Assembly (NCBI GenBank): GCA_026874595.1
Contig: CM049316.1
Span: 57,481,676 to 57,545,675, forward strand
DNA from: Sipunculus nudus
Lineage: Eukaryota; Annelida; Sipuncula; Golfingiida; Sipunculidae
Reading direction: 5' to 3'
DNA: 64,000 bases
The translations under genes were made by a program, and so were the position numbers. Within the stretch, counting starts at the first letter, position 1; each line of letters begins with the position of its first letter. The notes beneath the pieces were generated by a model. The model did not search any database. It saw only the letters and a program-made list of their open reading frames with translations, and was not told the DNA's origin. This document shows, in pieces, positions 1-12,800 of this stretch.

Positions 1-2815
1 TAACTGAAAAATCAAGGTAATGGCGGGGTTGTTGACACATATTCGTTTTAAGATGTTCTGTGTCCCGTATTTCTTATATTTCTGACAGAATCAGAATATT
101 ATTCTGGATGATAGGATTTCTTTGGCTGTGCATACAAAATCGTTTGTGATCGATTTTTGGGCAACTGGACATGTTATATTATGTACCTTATAAATATATG
201 TATTATAATTCATTAGGGATATCACACAAACACATTTGGTCGTCAAACCCCAAAACAGAATATTCATTTCTTAGTTTGCTTCCACTAATGGGAGAACATT
301 CAGTGACGGGACAGGGTAACCATTGTTTTGAATCCGGCTGACGTGTACCAGTCCAGTGCCTTCCGTACCAGTCCCCCAGGTCAGCGCAGGACCCGCGTGC
401 CGGGCGATGTGCTTGACAGGTAAATAGAACCCCGCGCCCACAACATGCTGTTTATTGGGTCGGTGGAGCCAGGGAACGTCTGTACACAGCTGTGTTGTAA
501 ATGACATCCAATAATGGGGTACGACAGGTCCGCTTTGAAGTTGACAGAATTTGTCCATACATCATTAACTACACTTATTTGTCTTGCCACACAAGATCGT
601 CGGGTTTGCACCTAAGACCAGCTTTAGCACTGAGCGTTTTCAAGCACTCGCCGTGTTCTTTTCATTTTAATTCAGTGTTCAACTTCTTTTGTTTGTTAAC
701 ACACACGCAGTTGTCATCAGGTTTTACTATGGAGTAAACTAAGTTACTGCAGCGTCTTGTATCACGCTAACTAGCGGTTATTGAATTATAGGTATTTTTC
801 CCACGCATGAAATGTAAAGTCAAAACAATTTCACTCATAAATAGATACCATTTAAAGGTTTCTCACGTGATATGACGGACTTGTAGTTTACATTACCTTC
901 ACCGAGTGCTTTTTGGCTTCTCTTATCATCACCGACAACTGTATCATAGCTAAGACTATTTTTGCATGGACTATGTCTATTTTACAAAGGTGATAAAGGT
1001 GAGAAACCCAAGATCTATCTAGAAAAACTATTATGGCCAAACAGACACAAATTCTGGGGGTGACTGTCCAGTGGGTTGACCACATGGTGTGATGCACTAA
1101 GGAACAAACTGGCCCACAGCATGGTCCTTCACATATAAGTTAGTAGTACAGCTTGAACATACACAATTAATTAGCATCATTTATATGAGCTCTACCACAA
1201 TAATAAAAGATTTATTTTGCTTAACAAGCAAAAGCACTGGGGAACAAAGGAATTTGTACGGTTTTATATTTTTGAAAGAAATTTCCGAGCGGCTGCAGCT
1301 CAAAATTTGTAAAATTCTATTGAAAATAAAAATAAAAGTTTTTGATGCGGAGGTTAAAAATTGATGCGGGCGGTGCCTGAGAACCATACCTTTTATTTTT
1401 TTTTTGCCTTACAAATATCGTGCACATCTACTTTTTTTTTATAAATGATCCGAAATCTATAGCTTGTACTGCCACCTCAATGTCCTCAGTTAATTAAAAG
1501 TCGACGTTTGGGTGACAGGCTGCCGCTATCAAACCAGTAGCAGAGAAGAAGACAGAGAATATCATAAATGTTTAAACAATACTTTTTCTTTTTCTTCAAC
1601 ATGTTAAACTCTCATTTTCCCGAGGAAAGACAAAAAGTGACGTTATTGTGTTTGGGGAAAAAATAAATATTACATTCACGGTTGCGGTTGAATTACGTGT
1701 ATTCTTGCAGAAGGTATTAATAACGATCCTTGTTTTACTCGGAACGTTAGTGTCTCTCGTGGAAAGCTCCGCGTCCGCCATGACGGCTTGACAGCAGAAA
1801 CCGCGGAAGCCGAAACTGCTTCAAACGTCAGTTCTCGCTTGTAGAGAAACCACCATAAATTTGGTGTGACAACATTCTTTTCTTCGTTATTTAGCAAATA
1901 AAACATGACTATATAAACCTCTGATGTCAATTACTACCACACAACAAATATGTTTGATCCGACCCTTGGAATGGGTGATCTATTATGACTTGTATCATGA
2001 CTCGCAGGCCCCTATGAGTTTAATTTAAAAGCGCCTAGATGTAATGTTGTCATGGCTTCTGAACTGAAAACATTGCTCTTTTAGTCGTTGTTTATTCCAT
2101 TAGCGTTTCAGCTATTTTCCATCTGGAAGACAAAATGACCTTGTATGCGCATTTTACGATTGTTTTCTTCGAGAAACAAGATGAAGTTAGAATATTTGGC
2201 TAACGAAACAAAAGTTAATTTTCTTTTGACAAACACACGATTCAGAATTTATTTTTGACTTAACTACATTTTAGGGAACATTGGACACTTTTGACATGTT
2301 ATATTAGGATTAAATTAATAATATAATAGTAAACAAGCTAACAAACCATTTTGAGGTACAAAAGGCGAATTTCACGCCTGACAACAATAAATTTAACTGA
2401 TGTTATACAAAAGGTTTCATAATTGCAACTGTTTCATCCGTTCTCATTGATTTTTCTAATTTGCATGTTTTTATTTCGGCTGTTTTTCCCTAAATTTTTT
2501 TAAATATTTGATATTTAATTTTCATCTGGTAACTCATATTTTTTTTTGTAAATATCTGCAGAAAATATAATCGCCACCTTAGCATTAAAAAAACTGCATA
2601 TAATTAACATAATTAATATGCAGATTTAATATTTGATAAAATCGACTTCTATTTCCGAACATATATAAATGAAATGCTACATATTATTGAAACCTTTGAC
2701 CTCATGAACTCAAAATCAATAGAATTCTTGCGTTAGATGTGGGCCATAAATAAGTTCGATTTTGACATTTTGTTAATCCAAACTGGAGTTATCATCAGTA
2801 AATAAATTTGACGAA
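1..2815. other. Intergenic, no supported gene
   Basis: AT-rich non-coding sequence. The longest open frames are under 100 codons, carry no recognisable domain and have no convincing splice context. The GC-richer stretch around 271-558 holds a 95-codon minus-strand frame that I could not assign to a family. Confidence 0.5.
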
Positions 2816-2820
2816 TATAC

Positions 2821-3265
2821 AGAAAGACGAACAGACGAATGGACGGACGGATAGGGTGAAAAATATAAGGCATCTGCTTATTCAAGCGGGCTCCTAATAA
2901 ACACACAAGGTTTCAGGACACAGATGAAACCACAGTTGTGAAACTGGAAGTATCAGTATAATTTGGCAGTCTCAAAATAAAGGAAAAATGTATTAAAAAG
3001 GAATACATATACAGGTGGCGCCACCAGTCTTCAGGAACTGAAGAAACCAATCAATAAACACACTGGGTTTCAAGATACTGGAGGAAACCACTCGCTGAGA
3101 AACTAACATAACTGCTGTCATTTGATAGTCTCAAAAACAGATAAGAATCGTAAAAATTGGAAAAAATGCAGGTGGAGCCAAACGTTTCCGAGAACTGACA
3201 AAACAAGTCAAGGCAAGATTCATGGGAACCCATGCATTAATTATCAAGATACTGGAGGTATAGTA
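2821..3265. repeat. Pearl-like element with core tandem repeats
   Basis: An ACGG-type tetranucleotide stretch (about 2828-2852) is followed by two to three diverged tandem units. The shared element, an AATAAACACAC start followed by CAAGATACTGGAGG-like sequence, recurs at about 2896, 3053 and (partial) 3240, giving spacings of about 157 and 174 bp. An ACGG microsatellite next to ~160-bp core repeats is the known layout of the bivalve pearl elements (CvA/CvE group, thought to be Helitron-related). The layout is seen in the sequence; the family assignment is inference. An 11-G run follows at 3284-3294. Confidence 0.45.
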
Positions 3266-3369
3266 TCAAATTTTAAATAATTCGGGGGGGGGGGCACTAA
3301 CGAGCCCCGAATCTCGCAGGAAATAGGTCCCAGTGTTCTAATTTTAGGTTTACAAGAAGATATTTTAAA

Positions 3370-3492
3370 AACCTTGGATATTTAGTTACAAGTTTCTAGG
3401 GTTAGCGGTTACGATTTGTGCCCTACTAACGGACGGACGACGGACAAAGCACCGTTCCTATATACCTGATTTGACTTTCAGTCAACTGAGTT
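3370..3492 (-). repeat. Dispersed GTCCGTCGTCCG repeat, minus copy
   Basis: On the minus strand this reads as an AACTCAGTTGACTGAAAGTC-type start, then TTTGTCCGTCGTCCGTCCG and TTAGTAGGG. The same order of blocks occurs on the plus strand near 35965 and on the minus strand near 14240, so this is one diverged copy of an interspersed family. No coding capacity is seen. Confidence 0.45.
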
Positions 3493-3589
3493 AAAAATGC
3501 TGCTTTGCTGAATATATCATGTAGGTTAATGAACTATCTTAGCGAAGGTCTGCGCTCTCTGAGTCCAAATTTCTAGATTTTATTTCACA

Positions 3590-3845
3590 TGGATTGTACA
3601 AATAGTTATTATAACATATCTCGACACTCCTCATGGCTCGGATGGTGTTGTTCGGTAGACTGTAGGGACGGAGGAAACAGGAGAACCCGGAGAAAACCAC
3701 CGACATTGAACGGGCAACCATACTATAACAATTTTCATAGCCACACCAGGGATCGAACCCGGGTCGCCATGAGAGAGAGCTGGGCGTTTTACCCTTCGAC
3801 TGTACAGGTCCCAATAAAGAGAAGCAACATTAGTTTAACCATGCG
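3590..3845 (-). mobile_element. tRNA-derived SINE
   Basis: The minus strand holds a tRNA-like T-arm/B-box, GGGTTCGATCCC (about 3749-3760), preceded by a degenerate D-arm/A-box-like stretch. It is followed by a block reading GGTTTTCTCCGGGTTCTCC and GTTTCCTCC, which recurs in the bodies of many invertebrate SINEs. The order, Pol III promoter then conserved body, fits a SINE transcribed on the minus strand. No poly-A tail or target-site duplication was located. The open frames crossing it on both strands are shadows. Confidence 0.5.
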
Positions 3846-4351
3846 TTAAGACTTCATTCTACCTCATTTCATAAACCTCCATTTCAGGGTACACCTGGTA
3901 AAAGAAAATTCAGTTCATGTTAACACCCGTGATTTCAGATTGACTCCGCTTTGTGCAGATCACCTGCCCCGCTAATTCGGCTAAATGATAAATTCTGATA
4001 ATTTCAACCCATTTTATTTGAATAAATACATGAAAGATACAAGATTTCAAGCAAGAATCCGGCTGTGGAGAAGCGGGTCGGGCGTGTCTACGGACACCAG
4101 CGCTGGTGCAGCGTCATTACTGAACGTTATAAAACTCCTGCTTTCGGCGTGCTATTATAATGATCTATTGAAAAATATATAAAAAACTAAAATACCGTTT
4201 TATCATTTGCCTTGTTATTTAGTGTTATTTGTGATGATGCATGAAAGAAGGGGTGAGAAATTTAGCTGTAATGTCTCTACTGTGATTCAGCATTTTTTAT
4301 ATTTCTTGTATATCATATGATGATATGAATACTTTTGTAGTTAATCAGCTT

Positions 4352-5013
4352 TAATGCAATTTTATAGTATTTATGATTACATGTTTAGTATATTTAATAA
4401 CGATGAATACGGTTTTCCCCTTTTTATTAATGTGCGGGCAAAGTTTACCTGCAAATGAGTTATAAAATAGATATTATTATGTTGTCTTGGTTTATAGAAA
4501 TGAAGCTCATGTATTCTAGTTTTTGTAGCGAGACATGTCGTGCAATGAATTTAATAATTTCTTTACATACTTACATATAATGTGTTGGCTGCAGACTAAC
4601 TGAACCTGTTAAAGTTCTAAGACAAATCTTAACGTTATCTAGGGTGAAAAAGTTGGGTTTCTAACTGGGTTAAATAGCCTTTTTTTTTAATGCAATTTTA
4701 TAGTATTTATGATTATATGTTTAGTATATTTAATAACGATGAATACGGTTTTCCCCTTTTTATTAATGTGCGGGCAAAGTTTACTTGCAAATGAGTTATA
4801 AAATAGATATTATAATGTAATCTTGGTTTATCGAAATGAAGCTCATGTATTCTAGTTTTTATAGCGAGACATGTCGTCCAATGAATTTAATAATTTCTTT
4901 ACATACTTACATATAATGTGTTTGCTGCGGACTAACTGAACCTGTTAAAGTTCTAAGACAAATCTTAATGTTATCTAGGGTGAAAAAGTTGGGTTTCTAA
5001 CTAGGTTAAATAG
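4352..5013. repeat. 336-bp tandem duplication
   Basis: Two adjacent near-identical copies, about 4352-4677 and 4688-5013. Each begins TTTAATGCAATTTTATAG and ends in the GGGTGAAAAAGTTGGGTTTC block. They differ by scattered substitutions, so the duplication is relatively young. AT-rich and non-coding. Confidence 0.85.
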
Positions 5014-5088
5014 TTTCGCATCAGTGGCGAGATCGGCAAATATAAACATTGCTATCTAAATCTTTGAACATTATTTGTTTAAGTTAAA

Positions 5089-5435
5089 ACGGGCTTCCGT
5101 GATCTATAGGGGGCAGAAGACAAGGCTCAAAGCCGGGAGATCGTGAGTTCGAATCTCAGCCGAGGCGGTGAGATTTTTCATGCTCGGCACCCGCCCAGAA
5201 TGAGCGGTCTGCAAGCTTAATGGGGAGACCGTTCCCAACAGTCATGTTTCACTCACAAACAAGTGTGCCTTTCGGGGGCTCCTTGGTGTCATGACCAAGC
5301 CATGGAGAAGACACACACCCAGGACCCGCAGGAGCGGAACACCGAGCCTGGGTGACACCAAGATAATTGCGTGTAGTCCGAAACTGAAATGGGATTATGT
5401 TGGTGTGCACTGTACTTAGAAAAGCAGGCATTAAA
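5089..5435 (+). mobile_element. tRNA-derived SINE
   Basis: The 5' end is tRNA-like: an A-box-like segment near 5101-5120 and a clear B-box, GAGTTCGAATCTC (5145-5157), inside a plausible T-arm. A ~270-bp unrelated body follows. This is the usual architecture of a tRNA-derived SINE. It is not an intact tRNA gene, because the acceptor halves do not pair. An (AT)n tract (about 5458-5473) follows the 3' end. Confidence 0.55.
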
Positions 5436-5702
5436 AACGTTTAGACACCAGCAGTCATATATATATATATATACGTAAGCCCGCTTTTAACGTCATTAAT
5501 AAGGCTGTACCCATATTTCGGTGAAACGTCTTTTAAAACCCCCTCTAAACCAAGCTAACCTTTGCAAGATGTCTTGAGTCCTGTATCCGAAGCATTTTTT
5601 AAGTTGTATCGGGAGTGAAAAGGGACGGAAAACAAATTTAACTTGTAGAATGGAACTGCCTCAATATTTATTCACAAAAGTAGCCAATATTTATAATTAT
5701 AT

Positions 5703-5915
5703 TTGTCATATCTAAACTGACTGTTATTACAACTCCCATATCCAAACTGACTGGTATACTATAAAGTCCATAACTAAATAACTGGTATATTATTATTAGT
5801 TCCATATCTAAACTGACTGGTTTACTCCATATCTACACGGACTGGTATATTATAACTCTCATATCTAAACTGATTGGTATATTTTAACTCCCATATATAA
5901 CCTGACTGGTCACAC
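5703..5915. repeat. Minisatellite, ~30-40 bp units
   Basis: About six to seven diverged copies of a unit like CATATCTAAACTGACTGGTA, with a variable AT-rich linker. No coding or regulatory role is evident. Confidence 0.7.
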
Positions 5916-8214
5916 CGACACGCGTTAATGTTATTTAAAGAGACCAATATATTATTTAATCGATATTCCAGTGTGAAAACTGTCTGCAAAAACCATTTTA
6001 TTTATTTTTTTTTGCGTCGATTCAAGATAAATGATCAATCTTAGCACTATAGTATAAAGGGATAGTTCCAAAGGATGTGTCCTGAGATCAAACGAAGGTT
6101 GTCCTAAAAAAATCCGAACAGACTAGCCTGAAACCTATATTCATAGGAATGGAAACCGGACTTTAACAGATAAAACAATTAAAAACGTTTGTAGCCTGTA
6201 GCTACGAACATGTATCAGGTTTAGTGTCACTGTATATCTGCATGAAACTTTTTTTCATTTACTCTTAGTAGATGTTTGTATTTTTGGTGTACAGGAATGA
6301 AATATCTTCAAACTTGTTGTGCGCCCTTTCCAGCAAGAAAGGAATACTCGGAACTGCGAGATACTGGAAGTGTACGCGGTGCTGATAAGATATATAATTT
6401 TTGTGAAATCTTGTATCTTAAAAGTAAAACAAAATATTATAATTTCCCATCGGCTGGTGTACTATAATAGCTATGGAATGGACTGTGATATAGTTAAGTG
6501 CATGAAAGAAACATAGATACATACATAAAAATTACCTGAATAGTTTTCGGTAGGCTACTGTGAGGTGAACCGTGACGTAGGCTTGCCAGATGCCGTATGT
6601 CTACCTTGCGACGGGATGTTGAATGGTTCCCACAGAACCAGCCTGGGAGTGCTTTTGCCCACACAAGCGCACTGCCGCTTTCTCTTATATCGAACTTTTC
6701 AGTTGTCATACGATATCCTCAGGTTTGACAAGCCCTGTAATAGCAGGCCAACTAAATCACATATTGGTTTATCATGTGTCATTAGCGAGCTAAAAAAGCC
6801 GAAGATAAGTCTGTTGTTCCGTTTGCGACCGACGTGCGCCCCATCTGTTTTTCGTATTATGTAGACCTAGGGGTATACGACCGAAATAGGTCAGTACAGC
6901 GACTCCCCATGATTAAAATGTCACTGACACAGAGGAATCCCGCCCCCTCTTTCTGTTATATCACAGTCAGCTAATTGCTTCCTCAAGGCAAGCACAATCT
7001 TACACTGATCAAATCTATCTTTAAATGTATATTTTGAATGTTAAAGTTATAAACCATACTAAATCCGCCACTTATCTGCATACTACTGTACCTAACAACT
7101 CGTTAAAATCAAGAATAAGATATATAACGTTTGGTTCTAACTAAAAATATATACTGTGAAATTTCGTTCACTCACATACATACACACATGGGTGTAGGGT
7201 AAAGCAAACTTAATGCGTCATTATAGACAGTGACAGTTGTACCACAATCCAGAGAAGCTACGCTCACTGTAAGTATACGTGCTTACTAACACGAGCTAGT
7301 GTGATAACATTTAAAACATGCCGATGTCACAAAAACCTCAAGGCCGATATATTTACAAAGTAATTATTTATATGTATATATATAAGATTATTTGTTTGTG
7401 GGTGTTTGTTTGTTATTAATGCGATTGTTTGTTGAGTGGAATTACTTGCACATGTTTATTCTATATATGGAATTTCTTATCTCGAGGATCTTCATGGTAA
7501 TAACAACCGATTGCTTTGGCTATATATTACTTGAAAAGGCTTAATATATGTAGTACACTTTCTTGATCAAATGTTGCAGCAGATTTATTTATTTCTTGTC
7601 TCAGGAAACAATCAAGGGCCGTCAGTATTATGTATCCAACTTCTGGCGTGTGTAGATAAATTATCATAAGACCCAGTATAAATACCACCTTTGACTATTG
7701 TGCTTCAGATTTGTTCTTTTCCCGATAAACAGTTTGAATATGCTAAATATAAAGGTGTAAGTATTTTATTAAATATCAATAAAATATGAGTAGTCATGTC
7801 TAAAGAAAGGGAAAGTTGCTTCGAGAGCTCTAATTGAACGAGTTTTGGTACCCCCGCCTTTGGCCCTTCTTCAGACAAAAATTATGATTCCCAAGGAAAT
7901 CTTCAAACATTAGGCCCAAACTTAAGGAGCAAATTAGAACAAATATAAAGATACCTGACTGAGGCCTATCAACTTAGATGTTGCCACATCAGGTTCTGGG
8001 AACTTTTCAACATAAGATGCTTAGATGTTAATGTTTACAATCGTCTGTTAATTTCCTGAACACTGGAACATTTGCGTCACAGAGTCACTTATTTATGTTA
8101 TTTCCGATCGGAGTGCTTTGTATTTCAAGGCAAAAATACATTATAAAACGGTTTAGATTTATTCTAAATTTAATTTGATAGATTATTAAGTAACCGGGTC
8201 ACTGACACTCTTAT
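5916..8214. other. Intergenic, nothing identified
   Basis: AT-rich sequence with short open frames only. No splice-consistent exon, RNA gene or recognisable repeat. Confidence 0.45.
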
Positions 8215-8239
8215 GAAAAGCGATGGCAGCTCATCTTCT

Positions 8240-8330
8240 TGGTTCATCCGTTGAGCGTGGTGGCTTCATATTTTGTTCGCTGGACTTGTAACCGCAAGGT
8301 TGTGTCCGAGTCCAAACCAGACCGCATCCG
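8240..8330 (+). repeat. Degraded tRNA-like (SINE fragment?)
   Basis: The segment resembles a decayed tRNA-Thr-like arrangement: a TGAGCGTGGTGG stretch (A-box-like), a GCTGGACTTGTAACC anticodon-arm-like stretch, and GTCCGAGTCC where a B-box would be. The T-arm consensus is broken, so I read it as a SINE remnant, not a gene. Weak call. Confidence 0.25.
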
Positions 8331-8807
8331 GCGGAGAGACTCGTGACACAAAACTTTACCGAAAGGCGTATTGTTCATGCATAGGGGGCAGGCAAAATAA
8401 AGAATGAAAATCCTGTTGCGCTTTTCATTGCTGCTCGGGGCTTTTGCTACAAAGTCTGTGTGCAGTGATTTGCATTCTGTTTACCTGTCTTTTTTGACTA
8501 GGTTCTGTGTCTTTTTGTCTGTATGTTTGATGGATAATCTGTCTGTACACAATATATCTATTTAAATTTAGATGCATTTCTGTCAACTTTATGGAGAGGG
8601 TCGTCAATTGTTTAACGGTAAATCAAGGTTTAACACTGTACCATTGGTTCTGATGAATGCATGACAGGGTACATTCATTTCATGTCTTCTGATTAGGCGT
8701 AGACCTAACCCGGTGAAGGATGTTTGGTTAATTAAGTACAGGTGGATCTTGTGATAAGAAATAATTCATTAGATAATTACATATACGTGATTTTGGCAGA
8801 TGAAGTT

Positions 8808-8974
8808 GAGTAAAGTATTTATTTATTTTTTGGGTTTCTATTATTTTCATTATTATTATTATTGTTATTATTATTATTATCATTATTATTATTATTTTAT
8901 TATTTTTTATATCATTAATATTATTATTGAGTAAAGTATTTATTTATTTTTTGGGTTTCTATTATTTTAATTAA

Positions 8975-9025
<51 letters not shown>

Positions 9026-9026
9026 C
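8808..9026. repeat. Duplicated (TTA)n microsatellite
   Basis: Two copies (starting 8808 and 8929, period ~121) of a unit that opens GAGTAAAGTATTTATTTA and runs into an expanded ATT/TTA microsatellite. The duplication includes the unique lead-in, so it is more than slippage of the triplet. Confidence 0.85.
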
Positions 9027-9615
9027 GCCGAGCAGCATATTAAACCAATAAAGCTTGTTGGTGTGGCCTGAAGGGTTGATGAGGCTGGGAGGAGCGTTAG
9101 TCTGGTTGACTTCGGATGACGGAGCCATGCGGTGCAGTATTTTTCTGTGTTAGAGCGAGTGTACTTTGCGCCTGTTTGGTAACCTGAGACAACAATATGG
9201 CCAAAACAGGCATGAAAGGACTTCGCCCCCGGCTGTTAGTGCTATTCCGGCGGTCGTTATCGGCGGTTGGTATACACGTGCCAACAGTAAATTCTTGTTT
9301 AATAAGCATTCTTTCCTTTGACAAAAGCTGAAGGGGTCGTAAGCTAGAAACACAAAATTTAAAAACATACCACCCCGACTATAACAACTAGTGCTACTGT
9401 CACAAGTCCTTTGTGAAAATATCCGCATACTCGTCCTAACACTCTTTGTTTTGATTTTAGCATTTTAAATGATTGATTTTGACCTTTAACTTTAAATTAT
9501 TCGCCATCATATTTTCCTATACTATGGATGTGGAGTAATAGATCTAACAAATGATTTAACGTATTGGAACGGACAGACTTGGGGATAAACTCTCAAAGTG
9601 ACGAGGGTTCAGCAA

Positions 9616-9617
9616 GA

Positions 9618-9683
<66 letters not shown>
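9616..9683. repeat. (TA)n microsatellite
   Basis: An almost pure TA dinucleotide tract of about 68 bp. Confidence 0.95.
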
Positions 9684-9687
<4 letters not shown>

Positions 9688-9823
9688 GCCTGAATGGGAA
9701 ATTCTAAATGTTCCTGCATGTCATCCACCCTTAAAGACTTAAAGATAATATAGATAGTGCTCACTTAAATAAATACCTGTCAGCGAGACGAGGAATCATA
9801 TACCCTAAAGCTACGTTTCCACT

Positions 9824-12800
9824 CAGGGCCGTAGCCTGGGGGAAAATGTCAGGAGGGGCAGTAACCGATAATAGGGGTACGCCCTGGTAGCCAGGGGGCG
9901 AAGCCCACGAGGGGGGGGGGGGAGTGTGGGAGGGGGGAACCCCCCTCGCAAAGTGTGGAAAATTTTTGAAAATACAGAGTGTATAGTGGCATTTCTGGGA
10001 TATTTTTATGTATAATATAAGCTCTTATTATATGTATCAGTTTTATTTACAAACATTCCATATCAGCACCAGCCTTTTTGCTAGTTCACAAGCAGTCAGT
10101 CAAAATAGGTTATATATGTACAATATGGCTTCAATATCTACTACTTCAAAAACACCCTCCAGTTTGACTTCTTCGAATATATCCTCTCAGGTGTTGGAAT
10201 AAGGTCACTGTTTCTGTGGACCAAAAGCAGTGCAAAGCCACTTAGCCTATCCTCAGCCATGCTAGCCCTGGTCCACAGCTTTAACCGCCGAAGGGCAGAG
10301 AATGATCGCTCACATGCGACACTTCCCACAGGTATTGTTAGAAATATGGTTAGGATTCTGTGAATGGCAGGAAAATATTCATGGTCACAAGCAGAAAGAG
10401 CAGTGGCTGCATCATTCGGGCGGATTTCACATGGCATGTCCTTGTAAAGAACCTGCCACTTTTCAACTTCTACTTCAAAATTCTGCAGTTCTTCCTTTTT
10501 AAGAAACTTTCCGTAATATGTAGCAATGTCTTTAATGTTCTGTGGCTGGAGTGATGCAAGCCCATAAGCTGCAAATAGGCCTGTGTGTTTTGACGTATCA
10601 AATCTTACATCCAATTCAGCAACCACATGGTCTATGAAGACACAGTATACATTGATCCGGAAATAATCTTTGGCACTCTGTTTCTGATGGTCTTCTGTGG
10701 CAGCATTTGCACGATGTCTTTGTGCCCATGTTGTTCGGGGTTTGGTGATGGTGATGTCATTGGCTTTTGCCATAAACTGGATCCGTGACCACAGTTTATC
10801 CCACCTTTCCTCTGACCTAGCATTGCTTTTTGCCAACTTTGACAGCTCGACATCTCTGTAGGCCTTTGCAAGGTCGCACTTCACAGCTTGAAGTGTGGAA
10901 GTGACTGCTGAACAGTAGCTTAACACAAACTGTGCATCATACAAACACACAACAAAATGCCCATCTGACATCATCCTAATGTAGGAGCTAGCATCCCTTG
11001 CTGCATCACCACTGCTCTCATCTTCGATCCTTTATAGGGCAGCTAAGACGGAGGGATACTTAGCTAAGAGTGCGGATAGAGTATAGACCCTAGCTGTCCA
11101 CCGAGAAGAACAAAATTTCGGCACAGTTGTTCTCTTACTGCCTTGCAGGATTGCTTTATCAGAACTCTCAAATTCTGCTTCAGCATTTTCCTTATTGTCC
11201 CGAAGCAGTTCTGTTACATAATCCTTCTGAGAGTCATCCTTGTTGATCTCTTTATCCACATCAAGAAATATCTCCTTGCATTTTGCACTTGCACCGAGAA
11301 ACCATGTTAGTTTTTCAATGTTATCAAATAGGCTTCTCATCTGCGGCACACTTTTGCAACTTGCTGCTAGTGCTAGTGCCAGCACATGAGATCGACAATG
11401 CACATATGTCGCATTCTTGTACTGCTGTTTGATTTTAGCCTGAACTCCATTTTTCTATGAACTCATTGCTGCTGCACCATCGTAACCCTGTCCCAATAAA
11501 CCATTCATGTCCAAGTGCCAGGCCTTCAGGGTTGAAATCAGTTTTTCGCTAATAGATTCTGCATCCATTTTTTCAGTTTGGACAAAACCAAGGAAATCTT
11601 CACGCACTTCGTTATTTTTCACATACCTGACACAGATACTTATTTGCTCACAAGTAGCAAAATCTTGTGTCTCATCAGCCAGGAGGCTTCAGTATTCAGG
11701 GATTGATGTGACAACTTGGGACCGTATATCTTGCTCACATATCTGTATGATTTCATTTTGGATCTGTGGTGATGTACACTTGCCGGCTTTACTACCATGA
11801 GTTATATGCTCAGCTAGTTCATGGTTATATTTTGCCTTCCAGTCCACAAAAAAGGAAAATCTTCCATCCTCTTTTTTGTCTTCTGTTTTCCAGTTGCCCC
11901 TGACAGCAATACCTCGTTGACCCAATGAAAGAACAATGTCAATGATGGACAATATTCCTTTCTTTACCCTGACTTGGGCGTCACTTTCCTGCTTGCTGAG
12001 CCTTGCATTGATGTCTTTTCCAGGATTCTGCACACAGTACAGGAAGCTGCGTGCTTTCTGGCTAGATCCAACATGGTCAGCACTATTAGAATGTTTATCA
12101 AGGTAACTGTCCTTGTTACCAACAGCCTTTTTCCAGTTTTTGAATACTTAGTTTACAAATGGTGACTGACCTTCCAGATTCCCGAAGCATAGACAATAAG
12201 TACAAAAAGCGCTGTCGTTCTGCAGACTGTAACGTAGCCATGGGCGGTCTTTTTCCCATGCTTTGTTGTATTTTCTTCCATTTCTCACTGGAAAATTGAA
12301 ACTTTCTGATGGACGAAATTTAGCCTCATCACCCAGAAAACGTAGCATGTAGTCCTGATTCCGTGATGATGCAGAAAAATTCGCTGGTTCCATCGGATCG
12401 ACTAGCTCGCTCGCTTGTGCTTCATTGCAAAAATCAGTTGAGGTTAACGATGCAGAACTGGATCTTGAACAGCAGAGCCCTCGCAACATGAAACACCTGG
12501 CTCATTTCTGCAAGAAATTCATATTTGCTTAACTTATACTGTTCACTTTTATGGACTACATCAAAGGTTCAGGAATCTCACATGATCAGATATTTCTAGA
12601 AGTATCATTTTTTTTGGCTCTGTGGCAGTAATATGTGCATAAAATAACCATGGGAATGTATGAACACTGTCAATTATGGAATAAGGAAGAAATTCGAGAT
12701 TAACTGAAGGATTATAATACAGTTTTAATTTATTGACTGAAATAAAATGCAGTAAAAAGGGCGGGGGTGTTAATGGTGAGAGTTACAACACGGGTCTCTG

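Noticed and set aside
271-558. 95-codon minus-strand frame as an exon
   Set aside because: GC-richer than its surroundings, but no recognised domain, and frames on the opposite strand are open too; not enough support.
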